Both the position numbers and the translations under genes were made by a program. A stretch of DNA of 64,000 nt from NCBI RefSeq assembly GCF_000150275.1, contig NW_002060952.1, positions 84,482 through 148,481 of the forward strand. Reading direction: 5' to 3'. Positions 28,768 through 49,357 of the stretch are shown in pieces; position 1 is the stretch's first letter; every line of letters begins with the position of its first letter. Source of the stretch: Trichoplax adhaerens. Taxonomy: Eukaryota; Placozoa; Uniplacotomia; Trichoplacea; Trichoplacidae. The notes under the pieces were generated by a model, which saw only the letters and a list, made by a program, of their open reading frames with translations, made no database searches and was not told the origin of the DNA.

Positions 28768-30170
28768 TTAAGCCGTTGTAGCTGGTAAAGTCTTCATCTC
28801 TTGGCTATTATTTTCATCTTCTTCATTAATAGACTCTAAGACATTACCATGCTTATATTTTAGTTTGTGGAAATTGTATTTACGTGAAGACGTCGAACGT
28901 TTTGATGAGACAAACTTTAGTAAATGAAATTTTCTTCTTGGGCGATAGATACCACTATCAATTAATTGTTGCCTAATTTCTTCATCGCTCTCCCATCTCT
29001 GTCTTTTCTGCCATGGTTTCGATACAACCACTGCAATAATGACAACAACAGACAAGATGGTAATACTGGTAATACTCCATATCATCATTTGTTTATGACT
29101 GATGGACGATAAATTGAACAACGGATTAATTTGAGTGCTGTTAGTCTTGCTGATCTCATATTTATACAACGGAGTATCAGTAGAATGATGATCGGTCCTT
29201 GCATGTAACTCCGGATAACGTATATAATGTTCTTCAGCTGTTTTTACCTAGCGAAGTAGGATTACGTTGAATAAGATTTTTTAACGCGACAACAATGTAA
29301 AATTTTCAGCTCAATTTCATATTGCTATATTAGATTAGAAAACGCTAGGATATATAACAATTTGCTATTAAAAATAATTAACTTAAAACAAAGGATACAA
29401 AAATACTGAATCAAATTTAAAATTCTGTAAGTACAATAAATATTTTGACTCCTTTACTATAGCATTATGCAAATCCACCTTTATAGGCAGGAGTAATAGA
29501 AGATATATTAGTGAACTAAGTCTTGACTAATTTCTACCATACAAGAAGATAATCAAGTGATATGCAGCTAGTTCAATCCATTACGGACACATTAGCTGCA
29601 ATTGTTGAAATCTAAAGAAACAATATGAGGTTGGCGGATTGATTCTAGATATGAAGGCTCTAATTGGATATCCGCATCCATAAAGATATTGATAATGTAT
29701 AAGATTGTAGGCAGAGATTTTAATCTCTATTATGATAAATGTACTATAGCTTTACATAAATTTACACAGTATCTTTAAATACATCAGAGAGCGCACTAAC
29801 AGAGAATTTGTATTTACTGTTAAAATAAATGATCGTGCAATAGACAGAATATGCTTCTTTCGTTACAATCAAAACTGTTCCACTTCGTCGTGAACAACAA
29901 TGTAATAGACATGAAAAACATTGAATAGAAGGATTCTATGTCTAGTACAGCATCAATATTCAAAATAATTGCTTGTATCCAGTAGAATATGCTACTATTA
30001 ATCGCTACGACGCCATAATTAAAAAAAAAATTACTCACATAGAATTGGTTATGTTGATTTAAATGAGGGATCGATTTGATAGTAGAAGCTGATACATGAT
30101 TCTGGTTGAACAGCATTGTATTGATAATAAGGTATACCATAAGCGATATTTTAACGTCCTTAATCTTCAT
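28768..30170 (-). CDS. Unknown type I single-pass membrane protein with signal peptide
   Basis: Two exons, 30170-30039 and 29247-28768, join in phase 0 through a GTGAGT donor and give 203 residues. Residues about 1-28 are a hydrophobic signal peptide (ISLMVYLIINTMLF) ending near HVSA. A short extracellular part of roughly 60-65 residues follows, then one membrane segment (WSITSITILSVVVIIAVVV). The cytoplasmic tail of about 95 residues is rich in Lys, Arg and Ser, with an acidic patch (SINEEDENN) near the end. I do not recognise the family, and the ectodomain has no cysteines that I can see, so it is not an EGF or Ig fold. It could be a small receptor-like or adhesion-linked protein; the function is unknown. 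Confidence 0.72.
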
Positions 30171-33100
30171 TTTTTCATCCTATAATGTTTAATAATTGCT
30201 AAGTAGTACTTAAGAATATATATCGTAGTTTACAACATGTCCAGCGAAATAAGTAATACGCTAAATGTAGTACTGTGCTCAGTTGTATATTCAAGTGATA
30301 ATAAAGTTACCTTTAAGGTCACAAAATCGGTGACAAGTTCAAACTTTGACGATTACTATAATCATTTCTTTTCCGAAGGGTTTGCTATCCAGGCCTTGAT
30401 TTAGGGTATAAATGATTTCTTACACATTGCTTGACTTTGTATAGCTCAATTACGGCAAAAGGGCTTCTCGGTAGCGATTATAAACATATGTTTTACCCAT
30501 ATGCTTAAGGTATTTTATTCCTTTACATGATTGAATAGACCAACAGATATCGAAAAGATAAAAAGGTCACAACATTCTGTTGTTATGGGAATTGAAATAC
30601 AGTTACTCTGTACGTAATTTAATTTCTAGATTTACAACCGGTTCTTTAATCTGATTTTAAGGATGTAAATTAAGGCATTATGAAGTTACATAAAGCAGGT
30701 AGAACTATAATTATCTTAACATATCTATATGCAGAAGCTTAACTTACAGCAGTAGTAATTGATTCCTAATTAATTAATGATTAGTGGGCCCTAAAAGTAA
30801 TCAAGCTGACTTATGAATCGTAAATAATTATAGAACCAATTTATTTTAAGCAAGATATTTACCCTACATAAATAAATTAAATATTCTATCGTCTGTCCTA
30901 TCTTACAGTAGTAATAATAATCTGATATAATATCACTCACTTCCTTACTAACGGTTATGTTACCATAGTAAAATATTCTACAGAACCAGTAATTTTAACA
31001 AAGATTTATATTCATCACATTTTAGGTGTAAGTATAAGTATTTTGCCATCCGCTTATATTAAAAGTAGTAAGGATAATCTGAAATTTGGTAAGCAAATTA
31101 GCGATTTCCTCTTTAACATTATGTTGCAACGGTAAAACTAGTCTGAACAGTGATTATAATATAGCATTGCATCCATCAGTTACACTGGAAGTTGATCACG
31201 GCTGAAAAAATATTGTACTGTCGACAATACAACAGCAAAGAATTACCATTATATATATATATAATCCAAAGGAAAAATTATAAATAATTTCATATATGTT
31301 CTTAACATTCGTACATGATTAATTAGGTATTTCATCTATTTATACACCTGATAAATTCATTAATAGAGGTAAATAATAATTATTCTATGGCTTGGATGTT
31401 GCTATTCGTTCAAAACAGCACATGACTGATCAATTAAGATCAATTGCTAAGTAAATAATTCATAAATGCAAGTCGATATCAAAGTGCAAAAAAACTAATT
31501 TGAGCATTTCATTTTGCGTGCCTGTATTAATTTGTATATTGATATATCCAAAAATGACATCCATTTTCGATATTCTATGTAAATCGAAGCTTTGGTGATC
31601 ATCTATTTATATATTGCAGGGACTGAATACGGAACCTAGAATTACTTATATTACCTGAATTTGTATGAGAAAAATTAATTTTTACACGCTTCACTTGGAT
31701 ATCAATTTAGATCATTCTTTGGTCACAATACCTCCACAATAAATCACGGCATAATTCAATAAATTTATAGTAGGTTACCGAATTTATTATATTTACCTTA
31801 ATAAATTATAATATTATCAATGCCAAAGAGCTGTATCAAGTAGTACTTTAAAAAATGGCGCTCATTTTAACCATCAAGTGGTGTAATAGATGCATAATAA
31901 TATTGGTAAATAATTAGAATATTAACCTAGTTAAGAGATTAGTACTGCTCAAGACGTATCTTCGTAATACAGTCTAATATACAGAACATATATAATTTCT
32001 CATCCATTTCAAGTTTTGTGCAAGTCTAGCGTTAGATGGTATTATTATTTATAATTATCAATCGATGGTGCAGGAGACCACCGTATGCCAGAGTCTATCA
32101 GATGTTTATAGAATAACTTAAAATGCTGCGTGTACTGGTACGTATCTAATATCCGATGAATTTATCATTTAGTCCCAATAGTAAATTTAATCACATATTC
32201 ATAGAATGAATATTAATTGCACGATGCACACCATACAACTTTAAGTAATCTATCAAGGAAAAAATTAATATTCGGTTGTACTATATTACCATGAACTGAC
32301 AGGAAAAGATATAATTAAAATCATTGTAGATAAATTTATAAACTCATAAATCTCTCAAAGAAAAACCACGCGCAAATCAAACAACACAGTCAGCGCCGTA
32401 AACATAGTCTTAACAAATCAAGTTTTAATCCCTTAAAATAAGGTAATTCATACACAATAACGTGATAAAAGTATCAGATTTGAAGTTACAGTACAACACC
32501 ATCAATATTCTACATAGTGTACGTTCATATAATTCAAATAGCTACGTATTACACAGATCTGTCCTCGGATGACGGTATTCTGATATTTATCGTAATTTTT
32601 TTCTTTCTGTACGTTGAGAATGGCAGAAATTCGAGGCAATAACTAGCTTTACAATATTACATTCAGTAAACAAAGCTGATAAACGTGGAATAATATAATA
32701 TAATAATTATTAACTATTATGATGATGTAATAAAGACCATCTGACCAAAGCAGAAGCCAAATCGGTAACATTGCACGTTAATAGTTGCAAGTATTCTTTA
32801 CTACCATAGCTCGTTGTTATTCTAAAGCTCTCAGTATGGCTATTCGTGATTTAACGCTGGATCTCAGTAACGCTGTACCAGAAAATTTGCTTTAGCGATA
32901 TTAACTGATCAATATACTTCTTCCCGTATCCTCAATTTCAAGGTGTTCGACTTGTTGTTAATTTAGAAGTGGCAACAACAAAAGCTAGCACAAATAACAA
33001 TAAGATATCTCCAATAGTAATATGGCGATCTAACAAGAATACCAAAAGGAAATGCTAGAGCGTCTACCGAATATAAAAATCTTGAATTTATAGTTATAGA

Positions 33101-33903
33101 TATTTTTAGAATGCATTTTAATTACAGCCAATGACAGCGTTTGTTACAAAACGAGGCTAAACATTGGAATAAGCGAAGTTACTTAATAGTAGCACATATT
33201 ATAATGGGTTTAGAGATATCGGGAATGATAATTATTAATGACAGTAGTTAAAATCTTTCCCTCAATTGATTACTTAGTAAATTATGATGTTAGCGTTTAC
33301 AAATAATGGCGCGATATAATGTACTCCTTACAACACTTTCATACAGACATAATAATACAATAATGATTGTAACTTACGATCCCCGATAATTGAATCGTTC
33401 AGTTGCATGCTTATTAATAGGCTATTTTACATGATAATGCTCAAGATTAATCAAATGAGGTATACTTCAGACTACGTAACGCCTTGCATTGCTTGCTGTA
33501 CGAACATCAATCCAGCACTCGGATTTATAATTTTTTATAAGCATCCATTGCAACGAAGGAATGCAAAAGGGAACTAGTTTGAAGACCCTTAGGCGAAGTG
33601 GCGAAAATAATCACTTAAGACTATAATACGAGTTCATCCTATGTTGGTAGTAATAATATTTGCAAACTGATCGGTGACTAGTCTAGTTGAGTAGCAATTT
33701 TAAATCTTAATGAGAACAAATACATATGTGAAATTATATATCATCTTATAACCAAAGCGCAGCTTAACAAAAAATTTGAGCAGCCCTATTGCTGTTGCTG
33801 TTTTCGATGTTCCTCTGCGGCTTTTTCTAGTTGCGATAATAAGGAAAATTTCAATCAGGATGTTAGAACTGCGACAAAAGCTTAAATTAATAATTGGCAA
33901 TAT
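30171..33903. other. Large AT-rich intergenic region, nothing recognised
   Basis: About 3.7 kb with stops in all frames, short A/T runs and a small TATATATA microsatellite at 31249-31262. There is no tandem array, no TACTGTA cluster and no exon that I can support. It lies between the 3' end of ERK and the 5' end of the unknown membrane protein gene. Confidence 0.5.
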
Positions 33904-42074
<8,171 letters not shown>

Positions 42075-42494
42075 GGATTCCTTGGTAGATTGCGTCTATT
42101 TAATTTTCTCACTATCAAAAAATTCAATAGGTATCACTGTAATCGATGACTAAACTATATGCTGTTGGAACAGATTTGTCAATTAATTTGAAGGATTTAA
42201 AAGGTTCAATCTTTCCATCACGTCTGTCTGTGTGTGAGGGCGCGTCTGCGCTCCTTTTGGCCTTGCCCTAGTGTACGATATATACTGTCCTGTACTGCAC
42301 TTGTTGACCAGGTTACTTTCTTTCCGACATTTCCGTTTGGTGTACAGGAGTGTACTGATTGGATGACTATACTGTATTTATTTGGGGATTATTATTATCA
42401 TTATCATTATTACAGTATATTATTTTTTTTAATATGATTCAATCTATTAATAATTCTTCTTATTATTAGACTGCTAGTCTGCTACAGTGCTACC

Positions 42495-43085
42495 AATGTC
42501 TAGGTCTGCAACCGAACGGTGTCCTTTTTCGCCCCTTTCCTTTCTTCCTTACTGTCAGTATGGCCGTCTGTCCCATGTTGTTGCAGAAAGATTGAGGTTC
42601 AGGCTCAATGAGCTGCTATCAAGCCATAGAGTTATCTGTAGTACTGTGCTAGTTTGCTACAGTGCTGTAATGTCGAAGTCTGCAACCGAACGGTGTCCTT
42701 TTTTCAACACCTTTCCTTTCTTCCTTACTGTCAGTATGGATGTCTGTCCCATGCTGTTGCAGAAAGATGCAGCTGCCATCAAGCCATAGCGTTATTTACG
42801 AGTTAGTACTGTGCTAGTAATGTCTAGGTCTGCAACCGAACGGTGTCCTTTTTCAACACCTTTCCTTTCTTCCTTACTGTCAGTATGGACGTCTGTCCCA
42901 TGCTGTTGCAGAAAGATGCAGCTGCCATCAAGCCACAGCGTTATCTACGAGTTAGTACTGTGCTAGCTTGCTACAGTGCTAGTAATGTCTAGGTCTGCAA
43001 CCGAACGGTGTCCTTTTTTCTTCCTTAGTATCAGTATGGATGTCTGTCCCATGCTGTTGCTGAAAGATGGAGCTGACATTAAGTC
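42495..43085. repeat. Tandem array of 150-175 bp units, four copies
   Basis: The segment GTCTGCAACCGAACGGTGTC recurs near 42503, 42678, 42829 and 42992, followed each time by a pyrimidine-rich stretch and GTCTGTCCCATG. Unit length varies between about 150 and 175 through internal deletions, and the last copy is truncated. The 100-codon open frame across it is a repeat by-product. Confidence 0.88.
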
Positions 43086-44800
43086 ATGCTGTACAGTACT
43101 CTTTAAATAATCGCATGAAATTTGAGGTACAGACTCTTAGAATAATGTATCATCGTTTAAGCTATTTACGCTGAGTATCAGAGTAATCGCAGCTGGGCCT
43201 ACTGTACAGTTATCTGTAGTACTGTGCTGTACACAGTGTACAGTACACTACAATTCCTACAGTGTGCGTACAATGTATTGTAATACTGGAGATCGTCTGC
43301 CAATTTATCGTCGTAACTGCTTACCTATCTTACATGGAGAACTTCAAATTTGTTCAACTGGCCGTCTTAAAAATAGGAACGGACACTTTTAACCGAAGTA
43401 AATTTTATCTTATTTGGATATTTCTTAGTTTCAAGGGTGAGGGCAAACATCTGATACCTCGCCCATGCAAATGGTTAATTTGCGATACACCCTAGACTGT
43501 ACAAGTCGTACAGTAGCTACAGAGGATGACAGTTTGCTATCGGTTTGAAACCTTTCACGATTTCAATACTGAAAGATGGAGTGAGAAATTTTCAAGTGTT
43601 CGCTGACAGAAATAACACAGTTCATAAATGGTAATGATTTGGATTTTATAGTTTATTTTGGGCTTCAAACTACAGTACTGTACTCGGTCGGGTGTCGGTG
43701 ATCAGAAAATGCCAAATTAATTCATTGAACGCCCCAGCTGGATAGTTCAAACTTCTATACTGTAGTGTACAGTACTGTACTGTGCTGTACACTAGTACAA
43801 TCCTGCAATACAGACAGACAGAGATGCAGTCAGTGTCTCTTTTGAAGTCTTCTTTTATTATACTGTAAAGTGTGGCCTGTGGGTGTTGTCGCCTTGTCGA
43901 CAATTTGTATCCATGTGATCGCAGATCGTTCCATTCGAGGATACAATTTTTGGATCAACTTTTACCAATCCCAAAAACATGCTTTTAGCATGTATGGATA
44001 GCTCTTGACTTTGAGTATCTATATCCCTGATTCAACTTTGCTTTTCTACCTAGCTATAATACTAAACCTAATTTTCCATCAGGATCAAGATTCATCAATA
44101 TTAGTCGGCAACTTTCTATAATCAAGACCTTGATATAAACCTACTGTATGCGTATACCGTACAGTACTGTACACTGTACAGTATGGATTATACAGTACAG
44201 TCGTAGTTTCCATCGTCCAGGTCCAGGACGGCACATGTTTCAACTGCAAATATTGCAACTTGGCAAAGAATCGAACTACTATTGTAATTACTGATTACAT
44301 ATACAGTATAGCCTATAATTATTATAATAATGAAAGAATTAATTCGGGTAGATTACGATTGCAGGTGCCGCACTTATAAGAGCTATCGTTTCCTTAATCA
44401 ATCCAGTGATTAGGAACAAAAGTGTCAGCTTGACGCTGTAGTTGTACTTTTGAACACTACCGTCGTACCGTAGCAGCTTGCTAAATAGCAGATGCGCCAT
44501 CTACAGTATACAGTACAGTATACATGTACAGTACATGGTACTGTAGCGTAGCACTGTATTGTACAGTACAGTATAGTCCAGTCCTTACTGTACAGTACAG
44601 TTCAGTACATGGCCAGACGAAAACGTCATTACAAAAGAGGATCATTATGAAAGTTTTTCCCGTCACTCAGTAGCCAATTCCGGGCAAATAAATATTTATT
44701 ACGTGGTTTAGTATCGAAACGAGAATGGGCCAAAAAGATGTTTCTATCCTAAAAGGGTACTTGTTACTTAGTAGCTAGGAGTGCAATATCGTTTACTGCA

Positions 44801-45057
44801 CTGAGTGTACTTTAGTATTGCGCTCTTATGCATTTATTTTGGTCGATTTTGCACTCTGATCGTCAAGCACCAGTCACTGCACAAAGAGGCCTGAACAATC
44901 AATAAATAAGTTTATTTACTAGACTGTGGTCTCTAAACTGAGTGTACTTTAGTATTGAGCTCTTATGCATTTATTTTGGTCGGTTTTGCACTCTGATCGT
45001 CAAGCACCAGTCACTGCACAAAGAGGCCAGAACAATCAATAAATAAGTTTATTTACT
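44801..45057. repeat. Direct duplication, two 120-bp copies at 137-bp spacing
   Basis: Copies at 44801-44920 and 44938-45057 are nearly identical (for example both contain CTGATCGTCAAGCACCAGTC and end TTTATTTACT). A 17-bp spacer separates them. The small number of differences suggests a recent duplication. Confidence 0.9.
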
Positions 45058-46432
45058 GGAAAATGGATCGAACTTTTTTTCTCCAATCAATCAATAACAG
45101 TTTTTAGAACTGCCCTATACTGTACATTGTACAATACTGTGCTGTACTGGACTGTACGTAGACGGTAAATAAATAATAATAATACAGTACAACGCTGTAC
45201 TGTATTGTAGTCTCAATAGCTCGTTGTCGTTGACAAATCTGTTAGTAGTATTTATTATTATTTACCTCCTGCATATTGCATTTTTTGTGTGTGATACCTG
45301 TACATTGTGCAGTACAGGCCACACGGGGGTTATACAAGTATCATAAACCTACAGCACTTTTGCACAGACAACCTTGGCCTCTTCATTCATAAATAAATAA
45401 ATGATAAAAAAATTCTACAGTACAGTATGGAACATTATACTGTAGGTCGTCAATAACGTAATGACTATCGGCTGAATGTACAGTGTATGCGTGAAGTACT
45501 ACAGTATATCTACAGTATGTCATATACTGTACATCTATACCATATATCTACAGTATATATGTTATAAAATATATATATAGTATTTAACATTACACCTGGA
45601 CAGAAGTTATTATTATTGCCTTTCACCTAACGACGCATTGATAAAACATTGGCATGTTGCTAATTATATTAGGCGAAAGGACTATAAAGCATCTGCGAAA
45701 TAATTAATTTTTTTTGTCTTATCCTTCTCCGCACTGTGTACACGTCTTTACAGCGCTTCCCAAAGATTTTCTTTTTTTTATTCTCGATATTGGCTAATAT
45801 TGTTGCCACCAAGTCGTAGACGATAGCATTCCAATCCAACGAGACTGCAGCGAATGTTTATCGCTCTTGCTGCATTCGTCTTAATTGAAACAAATTCATT
45901 TAGATTTATTGCATTGTTTCCAAATCTCTTTTGACGTCACCTATTCGATGCTGTCTCGCCTGCTGGGCTAAAATTTTCAACATTGATCCCTTGTAATCGA
46001 TCAATCGTGGTTCTCTGGTACTTAACTTCCATAGTGGCTCTTATCCTTGTTCTATATTGAAAGAGTTCTTTCCCTTCTTCCATGTTATTATTATATCGTC
46101 GCTTTCCCGATCGGGTATATTGGCTTGTTTATTATTGCGTAACGGATTAATCGATACAAGACCGAAGTGATTCAAGACTGCCATCCAAATTTTTCTTCAT
46201 CTCTTGGTAAGTTCATTCATCTGTGATCCCGATAATAAATTGTCTCTACCATTGATCATGATTGCTCTATACGATAAATCACATTGGTACGGTTGTAATA
46301 TACTCAATTTTGCTTCTCTTTTAACAGGGGGACTGACGAGTATTCGCTGTAGCGACGTAATCTCTACTGACCATAGTTTCGTGCGACGATTGCAAAAGAA
46401 GAAGAATTTTAACCAAAGTACTGTCAACCACT

Positions 46433-49357
46433 ATGAAGACCTTTCAGACATATCTCAATTCTTTATGTAATGGTACATATAGTTGTATTCGCTGCCGGGC
46501 TCACTTAGCGGATCATAGCGAATTGATCTCCAAGGTAATTATTTAATTTACATGTACACTGTACAGCATATCTCATACATGGATAGGCCAACAGAATTGA
46601 ACCGGGTAGCTTTTTTTCTCGTAAACGTAACATTTGAAGCGACGTCGTTCCAAGTATGAATGCACTCGTACTATGGTATAAGTTTTATATGCGCTAAAGG
46701 ATGGTACATATCGATGTACTAATTGCCATCGAATTTAGCTTCTGTATACTTTCGGTAGTTCATCATTCGTAACCATTGTTAATGTTTTCTCTGCAAATCT
46801 TGTACAGTACGTTAGTAAGTTCCAGCAGTCGATTGCTGTACCAAGGAAAACTACTCCTGTAAACATTAGTACCGTATTGCCTGCAAGTTCAATTCATATC
46901 ATTTCTATATGATACTGTACTGTAGCCTAGCCATTTTTTAATATACAGATGCTATAGGTGCGAGTTCGTACTTCATTCTTGGACTGATTGAATCGATTCT
47001 TCACGCAGTCAAGTACGACTACTTCACCAAGACGATACTGTTAGAATTGGTCATATAAAAAATAGTAAAAGTAATCTCAACTTCTCTAGACACAGATAAA
47101 CTGCAAAGCTACAATTTGTAGACGTAGACAGCCCTTGGGCAAATGACAGCAAGAAGTTTAAACGCATAAACTAATTGATTTTCTTTCATCTTTATGATCT
47201 TCCTGGTAATTCTATTCTCAGTCGTTTCAAGGTAGCCGAGGACGTGCATACTTATTTAATTCAGTGTAAGTAAAATGAGTGATAATAGAACTAGTATTTT
47301 GAATGTTGAACGGTTTATATCGTAAAATCCAACTCTAAAGTGTTTAGAATGGCTAGCTGATGAAGTAGTACTGATAAATGCTGTGAAATTATAATTTCTT
47401 AATCCGCATTACACGATAATCATGCTATGCTGTATGTTGTACACGTAAGAAAAAAAGTTCATTTATTATTATCGACATCTTCCTTTTGTTATTGTTTTAT
47501 TTTTTTTGTGTGCATTTGTTGACTTTTTGTTATTGGTATACAGATGTTCTGACAGACAGACATTGTACTCCTCTACTTGACTGCTCAGTATGCTATAGTA
47601 CTCACTACTCATAACAGTAGACTATTGGACGAGAAAGAGAAAATATTTTCTTCACATAAATATGGAGATAATATGGACAGTAATAATATTGAAATTATCT
47701 CTCTCTGACTTGTATTCTAAAAAAGCAGCGCTAACTCGGAGTACACTTCAGGGCAATATTTGAAGTCTACTTCTTGGTACCGTGTTGACCACCTCATTAC
47801 AACAGTGTTCCATCTTGATAGTAGTGCACTGCAGAAAATCAGAAATGGAACTATTTATTTTCGTCATTTTCACCATTCATTAATTAATGAATTCCATTTA
47901 TTATCATCTCAGTATAATAAAAACGAGGAAGCTAAAAAAGAACTTGCTTCTGGAGTATACAGTACTGTAGTACCATATTATTAATGATAATACGGAAATT
48001 TTAAAATGTTGTAGCAAATTGCCGATAAATTATTTCAGTTTAAAATTACCGGTTTAACAGATCGTATGATCCGCAAACGTGAATTAATTCACACTAGAAT
48101 CATTCCTGTCTTTTCGTAAGAAGTTGTAGCAAATTGCCGATAAATTATTTCAGTTTAAAATTACCGGTTTAACAGATCGTATGATCCGCGAACGTGAATT
48201 AATTCACACTAGAATCATTCCTGTCTTTTCGTAAGAAATTGTAGCAAATTGCCGATAAATTATTTCAGTTTAAAATTACCTGTTTAACAGATCGTATGAT
48301 CCGCAAACGTAAATTAATTCACACTAAAATCATTTCTATCTTTTCGTAAGAAGTTATATAAGAAAATTTCGTGTCCTGCTCGACGTACAGTACTACGAAT
48401 CACATCGACTAAAAAGTGCCCCACTTTAATATTACTGTACTACAGTATTATTTCATAACTATACTGTACAGTATACCACCCGATACAGTATTATACAGTA
48501 TTGCATGGAGTATGCAAAAGATTCGTCACCCTTTCATGTCGTCCCTAATAATATCGCAGTAACAGTATTAAGGAGGATGATTCCGTAGAAGAACTATACT
48601 TTGCAGCTGCTTATACTATATTTGCTGCTGCAGTTTTACGATATAATAACTGTACCTCAGGACATTTCGCTTTTGGCTTTACTGTATTACCTATTTCTAT
48701 TATTCAACTACTCGAATGCTAGAATATATTACAATAATAATTAATTAATATAATCTATAGTATATCGTATAATATGAAGCTAAGTTTCAATTTACGAACT
48801 GCAATACTTGTTTAATTCTCGTATCTATAGTGTAAACATTAGCTGCGGTCCTGCGGAACAACGTTACTTATTGACTGGATTACATGTCGTCTGTGATATT
48901 TTTTGCGAATGCTGTAAAGCCCCACTTGGTTGGAAATACGTAAGTATTGACTTGTTTGAAGAAAATTATTCATGAATTATAAGAATATAATTAATAAAGA
49001 GGCAATACTGTAATCTGATGATGACCGTATGGTCAATCAGAACTGATTACAGCTGTAGTATTATTCTGTACTATAATGATTGCCATCATGTTACAATTAG
49101 ACCTACTGCTGTTTTACTCAAGTAAACATGTAGTGATGTATTACGCAAGCATTTATTCTGACAGTACCAAATGCCTAGCGAATACAACAGATTGAATAAT
49201 ATATTTCTCGTGTGTATACCCACAGGAAGAAGCTTGTGAATCAAGTCAAAAATACAAAGAAGGCAAATACATAATTGAACTAGCCCATATGATTAAAGAA
49301 AATAATTGGATTAATAATCAAGTATCCGATCGTCCCTTTAAAGCTGAAGTAAATTGA
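46433..49357 (+). CDS. Yippee-like zinc-binding protein (YPEL1-4 group)
   Basis: Four exons: 46433-46534, 47222-47265, 48831-48939 and 49226-49357 (TGA). Phases match and give 128 residues. The sequence starts [20 protein letters not shown]. The two CxxC pairs that bind zinc are present (CIRC and CECC), together with [50 protein letters not shown] and [21 protein letters not shown]. This matches YPEL1-4 better than YPEL5. Yippee proteins are small, highly conserved beta-tent proteins found at the nucleus, centrosome and spindle; the molecular job is poorly known. The protein has a slightly longer C-terminus (ends FKAEVN) than vertebrate YPELs. Its introns 1 and 2 hold an unrelated exon-like series on the same strand. 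Confidence 0.95.
46958..47058 (+). other. Open exon-like segment in Yippee-like intron 1
   Basis: After an acceptor (GCTATAG) a frame stays open for 33 codons to a TAA and reads [18 protein letters not shown]. The placing of a serine in a GxxS context, followed by a hydrophobic helix, is reminiscent of carrier-protein domains, but it is short and lacks the full motif. It could belong with the exon series in intron 2, or be chance. Confidence 0.2.
47752..48722 (+). CDS. Unidentified exon series nested in Yippee-like intron 2, with a triplicated exon
   Basis: Exon A 47752-47954 is flanked by AG and GTATAC and is open for 67 codons ([20 protein letters not shown]). Exon B occurs three times, at 48039-48115, 48154-48230 and 48269-48345. 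Each copy is 77 nt with acceptor TATTTCAG and donor GTAAG, and each is open in the same frame (for example [16 protein letters not shown]). Exon C starts at 48560 after CGCAG and reads [20 protein letters not shown] to a TAG at 48720-48722. Phases join A-B-C only if one B copy is used. The 5' start is not found. The exon C text faintly recalls the core of non-ribosomal peptide synthetase condensation domains, but I would not name it on that. It may be a nested gene or a decaying gene fragment. Confidence 0.45.
48005..48355 (+). repeat. Three tandem 115-bp copies, each carrying one exon-like unit
   Basis: Units begin at GTAGCAAATTGCCGATAAAT and end in CTTTTCGTAAGAA. Copies 1 and 2 differ at very few bases, while copy 3 has several changes. 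The spacing is 115 bp for both intervals (48039 to 48154 to 48269 at the acceptor). Confidence 0.93.

Larger units (their letters stand above)
42075..46432. other. Repeat-rich intergenic region between ERK and Yippee-like genes
   Basis: No exon recognised. It contains the 42.5-43.1 kb array, a 120-bp tandem duplication at 44.8-45.06 kb, and TACTGTA clusters at 43080-43265, 43670-43800, 44150-44205, 44500-44620, 45110-45210 and 45415-45560. The ERK and Yippee-like genes diverge here, so both promoters lie at its ends. Confidence 0.55.

Noticed and set aside
42487-42789. 100-codon open frame upstream of ERK
   Set aside because: It covers two units of the tandem array and ends when the units diverge.
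46197-46470. Open frames on both strands just before the Yippee-like start
   Set aside because: The real Yippee-like start (ATG at 46433) is in another frame; these have no homology and lie in the likely 5' region.
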